Assembly: GCA_021234535.1 (NCBI GenBank) | Contig: CM037839.1 | Coordinates: 10,727,419 to 10,791,418 of the forward strand | Length of the DNA stretch: 64,000 bases | Source: Stichopus chloronotus | Lineage: Eukaryota; Echinodermata; Holothuroidea; Aspidochirotida; Stichopodidae | Direction of reading: 5' to 3' | Part shown: positions 37,666 through 51,900 of the stretch, piece after piece | Numbering within the stretch: the first letter of the stretch is position 1 | How the letters are laid out: each line of letters begins with the position of its first letter | Program-made: the position numbers and the translations under genes | The notes under the pieces: model-generated | Databases searched by the model: none | What the model was told of the DNA's origin: nothing | Seen by the model: the letters and a program-made list of their open reading frames with translations, nothing else

Positions 37666-38718
37666 TAATTTCCAACAAATGTTTCCTTGAGTTTAATGAT
37701 AATTATTGGAATTATGTGTCCTCTAGAGACACAAAGGCTATTGTAAATATTAAAACATACTGCTATTATCCAAAACAGATTTACTGTCCTTTCTTCCAAA
37801 GTTTTGTCTTCTTCCTTTATTCATCTGAGAAGAAACTCATGTACATTGGTGAGGTGTTAGTTTGTGCTATGTTGAATCTCTATGGATTGGCCTTAATGCG
37901 TGATTCCATCCAATTCCTCGTTATTGCCATGTTTACTGTCTGCCAAATTCCAAGAACTGTCTCTGTGCCTTTTTAAGCTATGTTCTCGTCACTTATCATA
38001 GTATTCTATTTTTTTCAGATAAGATATTAGCTGTAAAAATTATTTCAATTTTCTTTTTGTATGAAGGATATTCTGTGCCTTGAATCCCTCCAGAACTCAG
38101 TCTTTCAGAGTATCAAACAATTGTAAGTCCAAATCTGAGGAAACAATTACTGCCACAACACCAGGTGGTGGGTTTCAGAGGTCCTGCCTATGCCTCTTTA
38201 AAATCATATTGTAAACTTTATAAGCACTACAATTGTTACAGTATACTTCTTGTGTACAAATGTTCGTTTCAAACTTACGTCAAATCACAGTCAGCAGCTA
38301 CCCACAAATTTCACTGTTTGAATTTATCTTTCACCGATATTTGGGATGCAAGTGGCTCTCAACATTCTTCCATAAAAATATTCAGGAGATTTTATTAATA
38401 ATGGATCCTGCAAAATTGGATTTGCCTAAGGGGTTCAGTTAAAATCACATCAAGCTATTTTGGCTTGGATGCCACAAATGTGTGAACAATTAAACTTGAA
38501 GTATTGTATCAAAGCTGATTATCTTCCTCAACATTTTTTTCTCTTCTACGGTAGCACCTTCAGCTCAGTGCACTGAACAGGGTGTTAAAATTAACTGTGA
38601 AAAAACTTGATACTTTGACCATGTTTATCACCTTAAAATGCTATTAAGAGTCGCTTTTCAGCTCAACTCTCACAAAGCAATTTGTAAAAATTCTCCTTCT
38701 TTCCTGTGAAAAGTGTTC

Positions 38719-39042
38719 AATAAATTGAATTTTTAGTCCAATATTTGGATCTGTCATTATTTATAACGATGTGATTATTTACACTGATGGACAGGTCACA
38801 GCGATTATTGTTTGCCAGGTATTGACATATTAACGTACATTTTAAGGTATTCCTTTTCCCTTTACTGACCAGTCAGTAAAGACTTTTAACACTGTTAGAC
38901 AAGAATAGAAATCTGCAACTTTTTGTACTGCTGTATGACTCAAAATACATCTTTCTGTGACTGAAACGGGAGACCAACCACATCGACTGTTTTGAGGAAG
39001 CTACCAGTCATGTGAAAGTCCTTTAATTTGAAGACGAATAAA
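38719..39042 (+). terminator. Candidate poly(A) signals of CFAP57
   Basis: AATAAA occurs at 38719-38724 (TTCAATAAATTG) and again at 39037-39042, which would give a 3'UTR of about 1.1-1.4 kb. Neither cleavage site can be confirmed here. Confidence 0.45.
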
Positions 39043-41460
39043 CAAACAAAGAAAAACCAAATGGCAAATCAAAAAGAGAAGATATCTGTGACTTTCAATT
39101 TTCTCATTGTTTTTCAAACAATCAAGGTGTGCATCAACAAAATTGAAATGAGAAACACATTTTGCCACCGATTAGCGACTAAATGCGTTATATGAGGAAG
39201 GTGGAAATACATTGACACTCAAATCCAATATTCAAATTCAGTATTAAAAGCATTAAAAGGATAAAAAGAACATGACCCTGTGTTGGGACAGTCCTGAGAA
39301 GGACTCTGACAATTTTGAAACAAGTTCAAGTGTTATGCCAAGAAAAAAAATTCTCTTCCTTTCTCTTCCTTTTTTTCACAGCTGATGCAATTATAGATTA
39401 TTATGTTCAGAGAGAAGAAAGATATCTGCCTTTTCAAGAGAGGATCACACTTTAAGCCGATGACAAATGTATGTTGTTGAAACTGTTTGCAAACTAGCCT
39501 TACTGCCACTAACCCCTGTCCCATCGACCCCCCTGCCCCTACCTTTCACCCATGGCCTATTGGCTGCTGTCCTCCGATGGTAATATGCATCGAAACACAA
39601 TCTCAGCTGCAATACAAGAGAAAGTTTGGAATGTTATGTCAGACACTCTATACACTGCAAGAACAAATATGAGAGAATGTCAGAATTTCAAACAACCAAA
39701 AGATGCCTTGACAGATATGAAGCAGAGATACGATTGAGAAAACGTTAAATTGTTCTCTTCGCCACAACTGACCTTAAGACCTAAATTCTCAGGGCAAAAT
39801 GTAACTTGAGAGAAACATGATCTGGAGAATGTTACATCTGCTTAAAAAAAAAAAGAATTTGTCAATGCCAAACTGGCAATTCCGTCAATGAAACCAGCTC
39901 ATGAACAGAAGACGACGGATTGAGGGGTTTTGTCTACCAAACAGACGACATTTGTTACTTTAAATGTGGGTTTTTTCAGGAGGTAAACTATGAATGGAAG
40001 CAAAGACCAACCAACAGGCTTGTATTAGTATTTTACACCAACCATCAAAAAGGCACAAATAGTAACATTCATGGGAGTGCATCTAAGTTATCAAATTTGG
40101 AACTAAGTAGGGGAAAAAAAAACAGCAAAATACAGCAAACTTATGGAAACAAAGACAGTGATAGAACACTAGGTAACATCCGTTCAGTTTAACTTGACCA
40201 TTGCTAAAACTCTATCCAGAAAATATTTGTCTCCTGACCATTGTACAAAAACAAGTCAAAGTGCCCATACATTACGGAAACTACCCTCTTATTGAGCCCA
40301 TTCCCATGCAGTTAGTAAACGGTCTTGAAAAGAGGAGATTGACGTTACTCTGTTCACTGTTTATAAATTTGGGGGGGCAGGCCTCTGCACTCTCTTTAAA
40401 GTGGGGGTGTGTCTGCATTATTACTTTTGCACATTCTTTTGTAAAACAATCCCTTGAATGCTTTGGACAAAAATTGCACACGTTGAGCAACACTATAAAA
40501 TTGGAAGATCACTTCTTGTTTTCCCAGGCTGACGACAGTAGCATTTGTGACAAAACATGCATAGCAAAGGCAAAACTGAAAGGCCACAAAATCATTTACA
40601 ACTCAAGATGATATGAACGACAAACATTGGTGACTCAAACTGTTACATAAGAGACACATACATGCTTTCAATATCATGCACTGAATGATACAACCACATT
40701 GCACAAACAAGAATGAACACATTAGATTATCAAAAATGTACTTTCTCTAGAATACATACTTACCATCAACTGTAGTAAAGGTTTACCACCCTGTCTGATA
40801 CATCTTTACAGTGTAGGACTTAACAGTTCAGCAGAGAAAGCAGTGTAACACTACTTCATGCCTTAACAAGTAGATAGGTGTGTGTGTCTTATGTGTGTGT
40901 CTACTGTATAATAGAGCAGCACCATTCAGCAAAGTACAGCACCCACGGTAACAGTATAGTGTATAAAACAGCACTCATGAAAGGAAACAGTACAATATTA
41001 CATATAATGGTACACAGACTTGCCAAACTCAAAAAGTGAAAACCTTCAGATGTTCACAAGACAATCTGGAAATCACATTTCAAACCTAGAAATTTAAAAA
41101 ATGGAAAATTCCCACATTATAAAAAAATGTGCTTTCTGAACTAGGAAAACTAGGAGATATGTCTTCACGCTCTTAATACATTTTATCTCAAATAGTTACA
41201 TCCTTCATTACATTAGTCATTTATCTGATAATGACACATCTGCGATTCAATAATAACTCAAACCATCCATGGCGGAAGTGAACTTGATCAAAACAAGGAG
41301 ACGTCTCCGGTTGCATCAAAGTGATTTTCACCATGAGATCTAACATTTTCACCGAGAGACGATGCCCGAAACCATGAGACGATGCCCAAAACCGTGAGAC
41401 TCACAGTGACACCACGGGAGTTGACCATTCTGGGTACAAAATGCTACGGCACTGGTTATT

Positions 41461-41612
41461 AACAGTACAGTTTGATATAGGACAGTACAGTTCTGTGTAG
41501 TACTATACAACAGAGTACAGTACTATACAGTACTGATGAGTGCTGTTCTGTACAGTGATAGCACGTCACACTTCTGCACATACTGTACAGAACTGATTAG
41601 TATTGTACAATA
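41461..41612. repeat. Degenerate TACAGTACTG repeat cluster
   Basis: Many copies of ACAGTAC, CTGTACAG and GTACTGAT-like words in both orientations. A second, shorter cluster of the same words lies at 42080-42132. The word is near-palindromic, so unit boundaries are unclear. Confidence 0.65.
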
Positions 41613-42944
41613 GGCATGGAGCATTCAGATTTTTTTTTTTAGTCAAGCACTCACCATCTGACAACTCTGAAGTTACTCACGTCTCCTACTTTGAATTGGT
41701 TTCAATGAAGTCATGTTCACACATACGACCGTATATTCTGAGCAGGGATTATCTTCAAGACAATGTAGGTGTGTGGGTGGGTTAGACTTGGGCTTCTTGT
41801 TATTAATCCAAGTTGTCAGACAAAGGCTAAGCCTAATTTGGAAACAAGATGTATAAAAAAGGCTGTACCAGATTTCAATGTTAGTATTCATTGAACTTGC
41901 AAAAAAACATTAATCCAAACTGTAAAGCATGCAAAAAAATTATTTTCATGAATGATTTTTTACGGATTTTAAGAATTCCACAAGAGTCGTGACTCCACGG
42001 AAAGTGGAGATGGGTTGTGACTCCCAGCCTTGAAGTGCAGTTGAGTAAATGGCCCAAGCCCACTGTACCATTAAGTAATCAGTGCTGTACAGTAATGTGC
42101 AGTACTGATTAGTGCTGCACATTGCTGTACTGAAATCTTGCTACCGTACACCACTGAAGAATACAATTACAAATACAATACACACCTTCAGAAAACAAGT
42201 ACAATCATGTGTGTGCATATAACCATGCTATGCACTATCACAAAAGCACCAAAATTACTTTCCTTAAAATTTTACATGACAGATTTACAGTAGTAACCAT
42301 AGTAACCAGTGGTTGACCTGCTTCTCCATACTTGCTTCATCATTAAAAAAAAAAAAATTACTCTTTGATTCACATCAAAGCTCAGGATATCATGTTTAGG
42401 GTAGTTTTGAATATTTAGCTTTTCATACAACAACACCAAAATGGATATTTTGGTACACTCAGTAAATTTGATCACCCAACATGCACGCTGACATTGTGTA
42501 TTCAAAGCCACCTTGGTGACATCTCCACTTTTTCTGAGATTTGCTTTTATTCTGACATCTGACATCCACAACTCTCAAGAATGTTGGTCCGACCAAAACA
42601 ACAAATCAAATGTTTCAAGAACATCACCCAAATTCAACTCTTATGCTATTGCTCTCACAAAATGCAAAGGCTTACTCTGAGGAAACAACTCTGTCCACAG
42701 AATTGATTTGACGATGCATCATTGAAATCTCCGCTTCTCAAAGACCGACCTGATAAAATGAACATGATCACTGTACCAAATTTACAAAAAAAAGACGACT
42801 GGGAAGATGAAACCGACTGACAGTCGACTGAAGTCTCGCTTGTGAATTAAAAAAAAAACTCGATAGGAACACTCTCCACTCTCACAGAATCAATTTTCTG
42901 AGTATTCTTCCTCCATTAAAAAAGTCAAATCTGGAAGTGTGACA

Positions 42945-45900
42945 TCAAATGAGAAATGGGAGGATGGCCTTGCGTCCCCGGGGATAGTCCTTGAACTCCT
43001 TCAGGTAGTTTCGGTGCTTTCCTTTCGCCCAGATCGCCATTTGAACGAATCCGCACAGGCAGAATAAAAGGGCTGTGAGAGAGAAACAAACAATTGGGTA
43101 AATTATGTTGCTGGACGATGTCACTGCCTGATCAAAATCTTGCAAGATGACTTGAAATACTGCTGCACTTCTGAGCTCTTTGTTCGGGATGCTGTACAGG
43201 ACTTAATACCAAGTCTGAGCAAGTGCTGAGTCCTAATGTAATCTAAGGCTCCCCTTGATTGATACAGTAAATGCAATCTCCTGAGTCACTTTAGCAAGTG
43301 GCACCACTGACACCAGACTAAATTGACAAACTTCGTGATCTGAGAACAGACAATGAGGGACAGTGCAAACACGACAAAGAAAAGACAAGTTAATCCATAG
43401 GGTGAGCTGACAGGCTTAACAGCTTCATTTTACTGAGAGAGAATATAAAAGCTGAAGATCATGACTTTACGCAAGTCTTCGTTACTCACTAAGAGGTCTG
43501 TCTTCTTACAACTAACTAATTGAAGAGTAATGATTACTAACATATATCAATAACAATATCATCTAGAGGACTTTGCAACAAAAGATTCTCAGACTCTTGT
43601 ATTTTTAATTTTTACTTCATTACAATATCCCCCACCTCAGCAACTCAGAGAGACTTTTGCAAAACTTTGGATGCCCACAACAGTCAGGAAACTTAAACGT
43701 ATTACCTGGAACACACTGTGTCATCCAACTGAAACTTATCCAGGCGATCGTCTCGTAGGTGTAGTTTGGGCAGGTCACCATGTTGAAGAGGATGGTCATG
43801 GGATCTCCCGTCGCTTTCGGGATGCGGCGCTCCTTGGTGCCGGGAGGTCTGAGGTAGCGGAAGGCCATGTGGATGCGCCAATTACCATACTCAGCAAACT
43901 GGAAGACAGATGTTGAGAGGTATTTGGAGAAGTTACAAAGTTTCAAATACAGTGACGAGAAAATACATTTGTAAAGAAGAAGGTAAAAACTTAAATTCAA
44001 ATAAGGTCCTCATATATAGTTTGACCAGTTTTAGCATACTTGACATTGTCAAAGGTCATGATACACAATCTTTCAATGAATATTACCTAGAATGCTTTAA
44101 ATGATTCAAAATAAGCTATGATACAATATGGTAAGGTTGAACAAAAATTTTCCATATTTCTTAAAAATATAGTAATAACAAAAGCTTTGTCTGTTGTTTT
44201 TTGTTTCTTTCTTTGTTTCATGCGTTATAATAAGTACTTTAAGAAGCCCTAAACGTGGTGAATCAAGATAAAAGTATTTCATGAAACAATCATTCGGTAA
44301 TTAACTGGAGATTTTTTGATTATTCTGAGGAAATTTGTATCTTTAATTAAAGAAATTTATGGATAAAATAAATAACAGTTCCAAAGATCCGATGATCAAA
44401 TGTTCTCTGCACTATAGACATTGTAAAGCGAGAATCCATCTTACCACAAATCCTGCCAAGCCACTGTAAAGTTGAGCATTACCAAACACTGTCGAGAGAA
44501 CGGCACCAAGAACAAATGAATAGACGGTGAAAGATGTCGATCCAGTATTAACTTTTCCAACTTTCCATTTCTTGAGTCTGACTTTTGCATGAACAAGTTT
44601 TGACCTAGCTCCTTGAAGTGCGAATGTGGTAGAAACAGCTCATTATGAGAGACATGCAAGGTGGAGTCGGTGGGGTGGTTATTGAGAGATCCAGCTGGAT
44701 GAAAGTGCTTGCTTTTCGGAGGAGAGGGATCAAACCTACTTTGGACGCTGTGTTTTCACCATTACTGACCAACTAAAGAGGGAAAAACCTCCGCATAAAT
44801 TGGGGACCAAAGAGAGAAACCTTAATAACAACACGGCTACGATTTGATAAAAAGCAGTTTGAGGATAACAGGAGAGGACTCATGTGTGTTGTTTTTTGTT
44901 TTTTCGACTTAAATTATTTGAACAAACTCTGCAAAGTCATTGGCAACATCTTGGGGAAACCTCTCCTGCTACCTCTTGACCGAACTTGTGCCGGTGCTGA
45001 CTACAGCTGTCCACCAACCATATGTCCAGACTGACTGGTGCTGAATGTGACATGTACACAGATATGCAATGGCTGTTCAAATCGTCACATGCTGAACCAG
45101 AAAGTAAATGTTTATCCATCTGGGGTAGGGGGTGGGGCATCTGTATGATTTACATCAAAGACCAGAGAGGAGAACTCTGTCTTCATTTTGAAAGCATACT
45201 GTAGATGCAAACCAGTAACCATAAAAAACAAAACAGCCTACTCCAGAATGAAGAAACTTCAAATAGCAGGCACATGAAGTATTGGAGAGAAGAACTCACT
45301 GGGAGGAGTGTACAAAGGATGGTTGATGTAATAAGAAACGAAGGCAGCAAATCCCCAGTAGTAGCCAGAGTTCTGAGAGATGGCAAAAATATCAAAACGA
45401 TTTATCTCTTTAGAGCATTATAAGCAAATATTCTCAGGGAAATGGAATAAATTCAGGCAGTGTGAACTTCAATTCCAATTCTTTCTGGTCAACTATTCAC
45501 CCCAATTGGATCAAGTCAGCCAAAGTAGGAAAGTATGAAAATTGTCAAACTGATCTACACTCAACAACACCCAACAGACTGGTCTCAGTAACAACAGGAC
45601 AAGTTGATCATATAAAAGTTTAACCATTGAAGAGATATGCAGCAAAACATTTCATTTTTTTCTGACAACTGAATTAAGCCTGTTTTGACAGCAACCACGA
45701 CAAAGTAACTTAGTTTACACCATTACATTTCATCATTTTTCAAACTAATAACAACTTTGAACAACAATAAAGATACTGGTTGGAGAAAACTCCCATGAAA
45801 AATCTTGGACAAGAATTAATGCAGGAAAGATGAATTACCTTAAAAATATTTAAGATGGGCATGGTGGCATGAGAGAAGCGATGGACGAAGATGGTTTCCA

Positions 45901-48900
45901 AAAGTCTCTTAGCATAGTGGAACGTCCAGCAACCAGCTGCAATGCTGAAGCAGAAATATGTGATAAGTGGCACGCTCTTTTATAACCAAAGAAGATGGGA
46001 TGCTGACAAGTGTACCTTTAAATAAACGTAATGAAATCTTCCAAAGGCACTTCTCACGTCTTTTAAAACTATCTTAACATTTTTCTATAAAATTTGGAAA
46101 ATGAGTCATTTTATTATACATTCATAAAAAGCAAAACTGTGAGCCAAGTAGGCCCTGGTGTGAGAAATAAATGCGCGGAGTCTTGGTATCAACAAATCAG
46201 GTTTGTTCATTATTAATCATATTGTGGATAGCATGGGTTACAGCACACTTCTGATCTAGTATTTGGTGATGAAACCCTAGTATCACAAAGAAAAAATATT
46301 TTACTGCATGTAGATATTTCTCAGGTTCTTGCAATCACTGAGCAGAAAACATTATGCATAAGCAAAACCCTCGCAGGGAACATCAAAACAGCAAAAAGGG
46401 ACGACAGCACTTGTCGGTCCTATATCACGCAGAGTCACCCACAACAGATGAGAAACTATCAAGTTCATATGTGAACACCAACCTTCAAAGCCGTATTTCA
46501 CAAACTAAGCAAGATTCTGTTGGCAAAATCATTGTGTTTATCTCATAGAACGTCTCACATAGAGCATTGCACTTTTTTTTGTAGGTGGAGAATTCTTTTA
46601 AACAGTGCGGAAAAATTAAGACAAACAATAAGAGGATTCCAGCATGTACACTGTATGATAAACACTTCAATCACATTTTGAAAATTGAGTACGTTTGAGA
46701 CTACAATTTATTTTGTTAATTTTCCCTTCACCAACGCACAGGCGATGGCAGTGACGCGGAAGCATCTCCGCATCATTTGACATGGGGTAATCGTTGCGCT
46801 GTCTGGATTACACTCCGTTTGCAAATACGCCTTAAGCACCGATTAACCAAAATGTAGGGGGAATGATTCACTTTACTGTGTATGATGACAACTGCCATAA
46901 TTCAACCTTCAAAGTAATTGCAATGCTCCCAAACAGGGAAGGTTCACACCCACAAAGTTCTTTGAACATCTGCTGATCAAAATGGGTTGACTGCTGACCA
47001 ATTTCAAGCATTGACTGGTGTAGCAAAAACTGCTAATCCATTTGTTCACACTGTTTTTTTTTATCTGTTGTATTACATACTACACCGTATGTCTATATGG
47101 AAAATCAAGGAAACTGTTGATATCAAAATGGGAGAGACTTACTGGACAGCGATATCTCTCGGTTTGCTAGAAGCACCGGCACCATAGATGAAGCTAGGCC
47201 TGGCGTAGAAAATGAGATAAATGACCAGTGGGCCAAAATACTCAGTGAGGAATACCTAAACAGGGAAGAGAAAATAAACACACAACACTGTTACTGCTAT
47301 ACTGTAAATATTACTCAAGCACAAAAAAAGGACATTGACAAGAATTCGTTCAATACTTAGTGGTTATTTTTTGAACAGCAATGTTACATGCTTTTCTTTT
47401 TTGTTTCAAAATTGCATTTCCTTGAAAGTATACTCAATTAACATAAACTGACTTTGCTGATAGGATGCCCTGATGACCTTCCGGATGTTTTGGCATCATT
47501 GACCACCCACATTGATGTACGGGCATCACCGACCAACCTCACAGTGATGCCCATCCTGCAGAATGTAAGTGAAGGGTTGGCACAAACAAAGTTACGTACC
47601 ATGGAAACATGAAGCTATCCTCTGAAATATACATTTCAACAGGCTCCATCTTTGCTGTGGGTCTCAGATGGCCTGCCATTTCAATCTACTGCGATGATTC
47701 GTGCTTGGTAAGTCGAAACATATTGCAAAGCTATAGCGACGTTTAAAAAATGGGCACACTGGCAGCTACAAGACCTAGAAAGTTTGAGGAACTTCATACC
47801 ATCTAAAAGCACCAACGACAATCTGCTCAGTTGCAAAAACTTGCAGGTCGAAAAGAAAGTCAAAAAGAAAGAAAAGCTGTTACTTACTTTTTTTCTTTTA
47901 TTTTCTCCTCCTTTCCACGATCTCCTGTGGCTCCTTCTATAACTTCTTCTTTTACAGACTATCTCTACTTTCTCTTTTCCATAATTTGTGCATTTCCAAT
48001 GCAAAGTGTACGTTGAATTCATTTTTTCTCTTTTTTGTTCCGTATTTTTTGTGTAAAGTAGCCAAACCTCCATAGATCCCCTTCTGTCAGGTCTCCCCTA
48101 CTTTAATTTCTGTACTTCTTGTATCGTTGCCGTAGTTTCAAATGTTATCTCTGATTGTGGCATAAATTTTCTTTCAACTTGTGGCATAAAGAACTTCAAA
48201 CTTCAATGTTTGGTTCACTTTCCTCTCTGATCAGATGTGCATCAGATACAGAGTATTCCATATTACAGACTCATATTTTTTGCTTTATAACAAAAAAAAG
48301 GCTGTGTTATGTGTAAAAGTGTTTTTGTTAATGAATGACTGAGTGGCCACACTCTTGGCTGCAACTGAAATGTTAATTTACCAGTGCTGATATGTTACCA
48401 GTGTTGATATGTTAATTTACCATTGTTGTTGTTACCAGTGTTGATATGTTAATTGACTGGTGTTGATCTGTTATCAGTGTTGATATGTTAATTTACCGGT
48501 GTCGAGAAAGCTGCTCAAGTATTTAACAGTATTTAGTTTCACGGTTGGAATCCAGCTCTTGTTGGAGGGACCTATCAGAATTTGCCGAAGGTGTGGCTCC
48601 CTCGCTCCTGTATATGATGCCATACTGTAAAGATACCTCTAAAATTCCAGCTAAATTCTTGTATCTGAGCTTCTTAACACATCAGATTTACAAACTCCCT
48701 ACATTTTTTTTATTTATTTTCTCTTATCACCCAGGAAATTAAGAACACAAACTGGCATATATGTAGAAATGTTAATTTTACTACCTAAGCCCCCGCTTAC
48801 TTTTCCTTGCTTCTCATAAGTGTAACACACTGATTCCAATACCATGAAGCACTCAAGCACTACTTACCGTCGACCAACCGACTTGAGGCCCCAGGTCTTT

Positions 48901-51900
48901 GAAATAGAGTTTGCTCCCATTTCGAAGTCCAAGTGAGTTCAGGGTTTGTTCATCTTTAAGACTTTTACCCTCTTGAAGAAGTAGGAAAAAATTAATTATA
49001 TTTTACATAATCAATTTGATTTAATTACTTAATTTAGTAATATCTTATCTATGAGACAAAAGTATCAAAACATATCCCATGCACATGCTATTCAAGTTAC
49101 CTTAGACTTTGACACTATGGACCATTGTGTAAATGTGCACCAGCCAAGTCTTCATTTTGGAACTTATATGTAGAAATTACTGATGGTGAATTTTGTACAT
49201 CATGCTCACTACCCGACCCAAACCTACCAACTTTTTCATTACACTGTACCCAAATACCGGATGCCGAATACCAAATACCGAACATGCTCCATTCACCAAA
49301 ACTTTTTCAAACCATCATGCAGATACTCTGTTTTGGTGGTTACTACAAATGATGTCACAAATCAACTCTAGCTGTATGTTTTAATGGACTTGTGACGACA
49401 AACTGGTTTGAAATCAGATCATCATGTGTCGGTGATGAAATATGGCATGTAGTTACAACTTCTCAAATAGTGCATTAGTCTTAAACATTTTGGCACAATT
49501 TCAGCATCTGGGGAATATTCAAAGTTTCAAATACAAACAAATGGGAACCAGGGTCTCTCTATCCACGTCACTGTGGAGGATATGCCAGTTGGCACACATG
49601 CATATACCAGGAGATGAATTCTTTGAAAAGGTCGTCACTTTTCTGCATATTGTATTTCAACATATGTCCAGGCCACATTTGTGTTCTTAATTTGAAGCTT
49701 CTTTCATAACTTCAAAACAAATCGGCTGAAGTATGGAATCCACATTTGTCAGCGTAAGGTTGTAACTGTTGGCTATGAATTGGCAGTGCAAGAGACAAAT
49801 ATGTTGTACATCTGCTAATATCAAAAAGACCCTAATCACTCTGTAAAATTGTACAACACAAAAACTGAAAGACACTCGCAAATGAAGGGTTGAGTGCTTG
49901 CTCAGACTTCGGAAACAATCAGTACATACAGTACATACAATACATACACAATCCATTTGTAAGCTAAATAATTTAAATCTTTGGCATGCAGGACCATTTA
50001 TGATCAAGTCAATAACAATTTCCTTCCCTTCTGAGAGACACAAAACAGAGCACTCAATGACATCATTATTCAGTTTCAATTTTACAACATTATATTCTGT
50101 GTTACTTGAACTATCATATTCATTTATAAAGTAAATTTGCAAATTTAAACTGTTCTTCAAAATTGAGAACATACCATATAACCTTTCTGAGATTTGTCAT
50201 TATGTGGAGGGAGGAAGAATGTGCAAGTCCCAAACTTACTTTGCTCAAGCCTGTATGACTGACGGCTGGGATATGCAGACTTCTCTGTGTGAGAAAAATG
50301 AGGGAGTCAGTGGTTACACTTACTCAGCTACCATTTCTGTTATTTACGTAATGGATCAACATCTGCGGATAACACCTGATAGGCAATTGCTGGGAAAACG
50401 GCATGCAATGTTTCCCAACAGCTGTAAACTCGGACGGTCCAACTCAGCGCACGTTAAAAAGTGATAGTCCACTAACAGTGTGTGGCATTTTGAGGTGAGG
50501 GAAAGTTTGCCACCAATTTACTTATCACTGATTTCATAGAATTCCACACTGTTGACAACAACAAGTACAACAAGTACAACAAGTACAACAAGTACAGCAA
50601 GTACAACAAGTACAACAAGTACAACAAGTACAGCAAGTACAAACAAGTACAACAAGTACAAACAAGTACAACAAGTACAACAAGTACAACAAGTACAGCA
50701 AGGAAAGTACAACAAGTACAACAAGTACAACAAGTACACAGACAGCAAGTACAACAAGTACAACAAGTACAACAAAGTACAACAATACAACAAGTACACA
50801 AGTACAAACAAGTAACAAGTACAGCAAGTACAGCAAAGTACAGCAAGTACACACGTACAACAAGTCAACAAGTACAACAAGTACAACAAGTACAACAAGT
50901 ACAACAAGTACAACAAGTACAACAAGTACAACAAGTACAACAAGTACAACAAGTACAACAAGTACAACAAGTACAACAAGTACAGCAAGTACAGCAAGTA
51001 CAGCAAGTACAGCAAGTACAGCAAGTACAGCAAGTACAGCAAGTACAACAAGTACAACAAGTACAACAAGTACAACAAGTACAACAAGTACAACAAGTAC
51101 AACAAGTACAACAAGTACAACAAGTACAACAAGTACAACAAGTACAGCAAGTACAGCAAGTACAGCAAGTACAGCAAGTACAGCAAGTACAGCAAGTACA
51201 GCAAGTACAGCAAGTACAGCAAGTACAACAAGTACAACAAGTACAACAAGTACAACAAGTACAACAAGTACAACAAGTACAACAAGTACAACAAGTACAA
51301 CAAGTACAACAAGTACAACAAGTACAACAAGTACAACAAGTACAACAAGTACAACAAGTACAACAAGTACAACAAGTACAGCAAGTACAGCAAGTACAGC
51401 AAGTACAACAAGTACAACAAGTACAACAAGTACAACAAGTACAACAAGTACAACAAGTACAACAAGTACAACAAGTACAGCAAGTACAACAAGTACAACA
51501 AGTACAACAAGTACAACAAGTACAACAAGTACAACAAGTACAACAAGTACAACAAGTACAACAAGTACAACAAGTACAGCAAACACTGTATGAAGATGTA
51601 GACTTTCATCGTTGAAGTTATCTTCGTTGAACTTTTGTGACTTTTTACAATAACTTTTTTATTGCTCTGGAATTTGACTCCACACTTTTACTGTTTTGTA
51701 ATTGTTTCCTTTTTACTGTGTTGACGAGTGTCTCGTGTAAGATAACCTGCGGCTAAATGATTCACACTCTTAAGATGGAAAAGTGAATAAAACTAGATCG
51801 TTGAATGTATACAGTACCTCTACCAGATTCTTAAAAATAAATGAAACAGATCATTAAATGCAAACGGTCAGGGGTTGCTAGATTTGAAGCATGATTTTTA

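Larger units (their letters stand above)
37666..42944. other. Convergent 3' region between CFAP57 and TECR
   Basis: No recognisable protein on either strand; the few open frames of 100-136 codons have no known motif or splice context. It should hold both 3'UTRs. A minus-strand AATAAA (plus 42546-42551), about 400 nt past the TECR stop, is a candidate poly(A) signal for that gene. Confidence 0.6.

Noticed and set aside
40201..40611. 136-codon plus-strand open frame
   Set aside because: No motif, no splice signals in place, low-complexity composition, and it lies in the convergent 3' region.
49687..50172. 161-codon minus-strand open frame inside a TECR intron
   Set aside because: It lies between two supported TECR exons on the same strand without homology or splice borders; most likely chance.
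50518..51609. Long minus-strand open frames of 350-363 codons with Leu/Tyr/Val periodicity
   Set aside because: They are a by-product of the 9-bp repeat, which keeps three frames open. The array lies in an intron on TECR's own strand and the frames lack splice support and homology.
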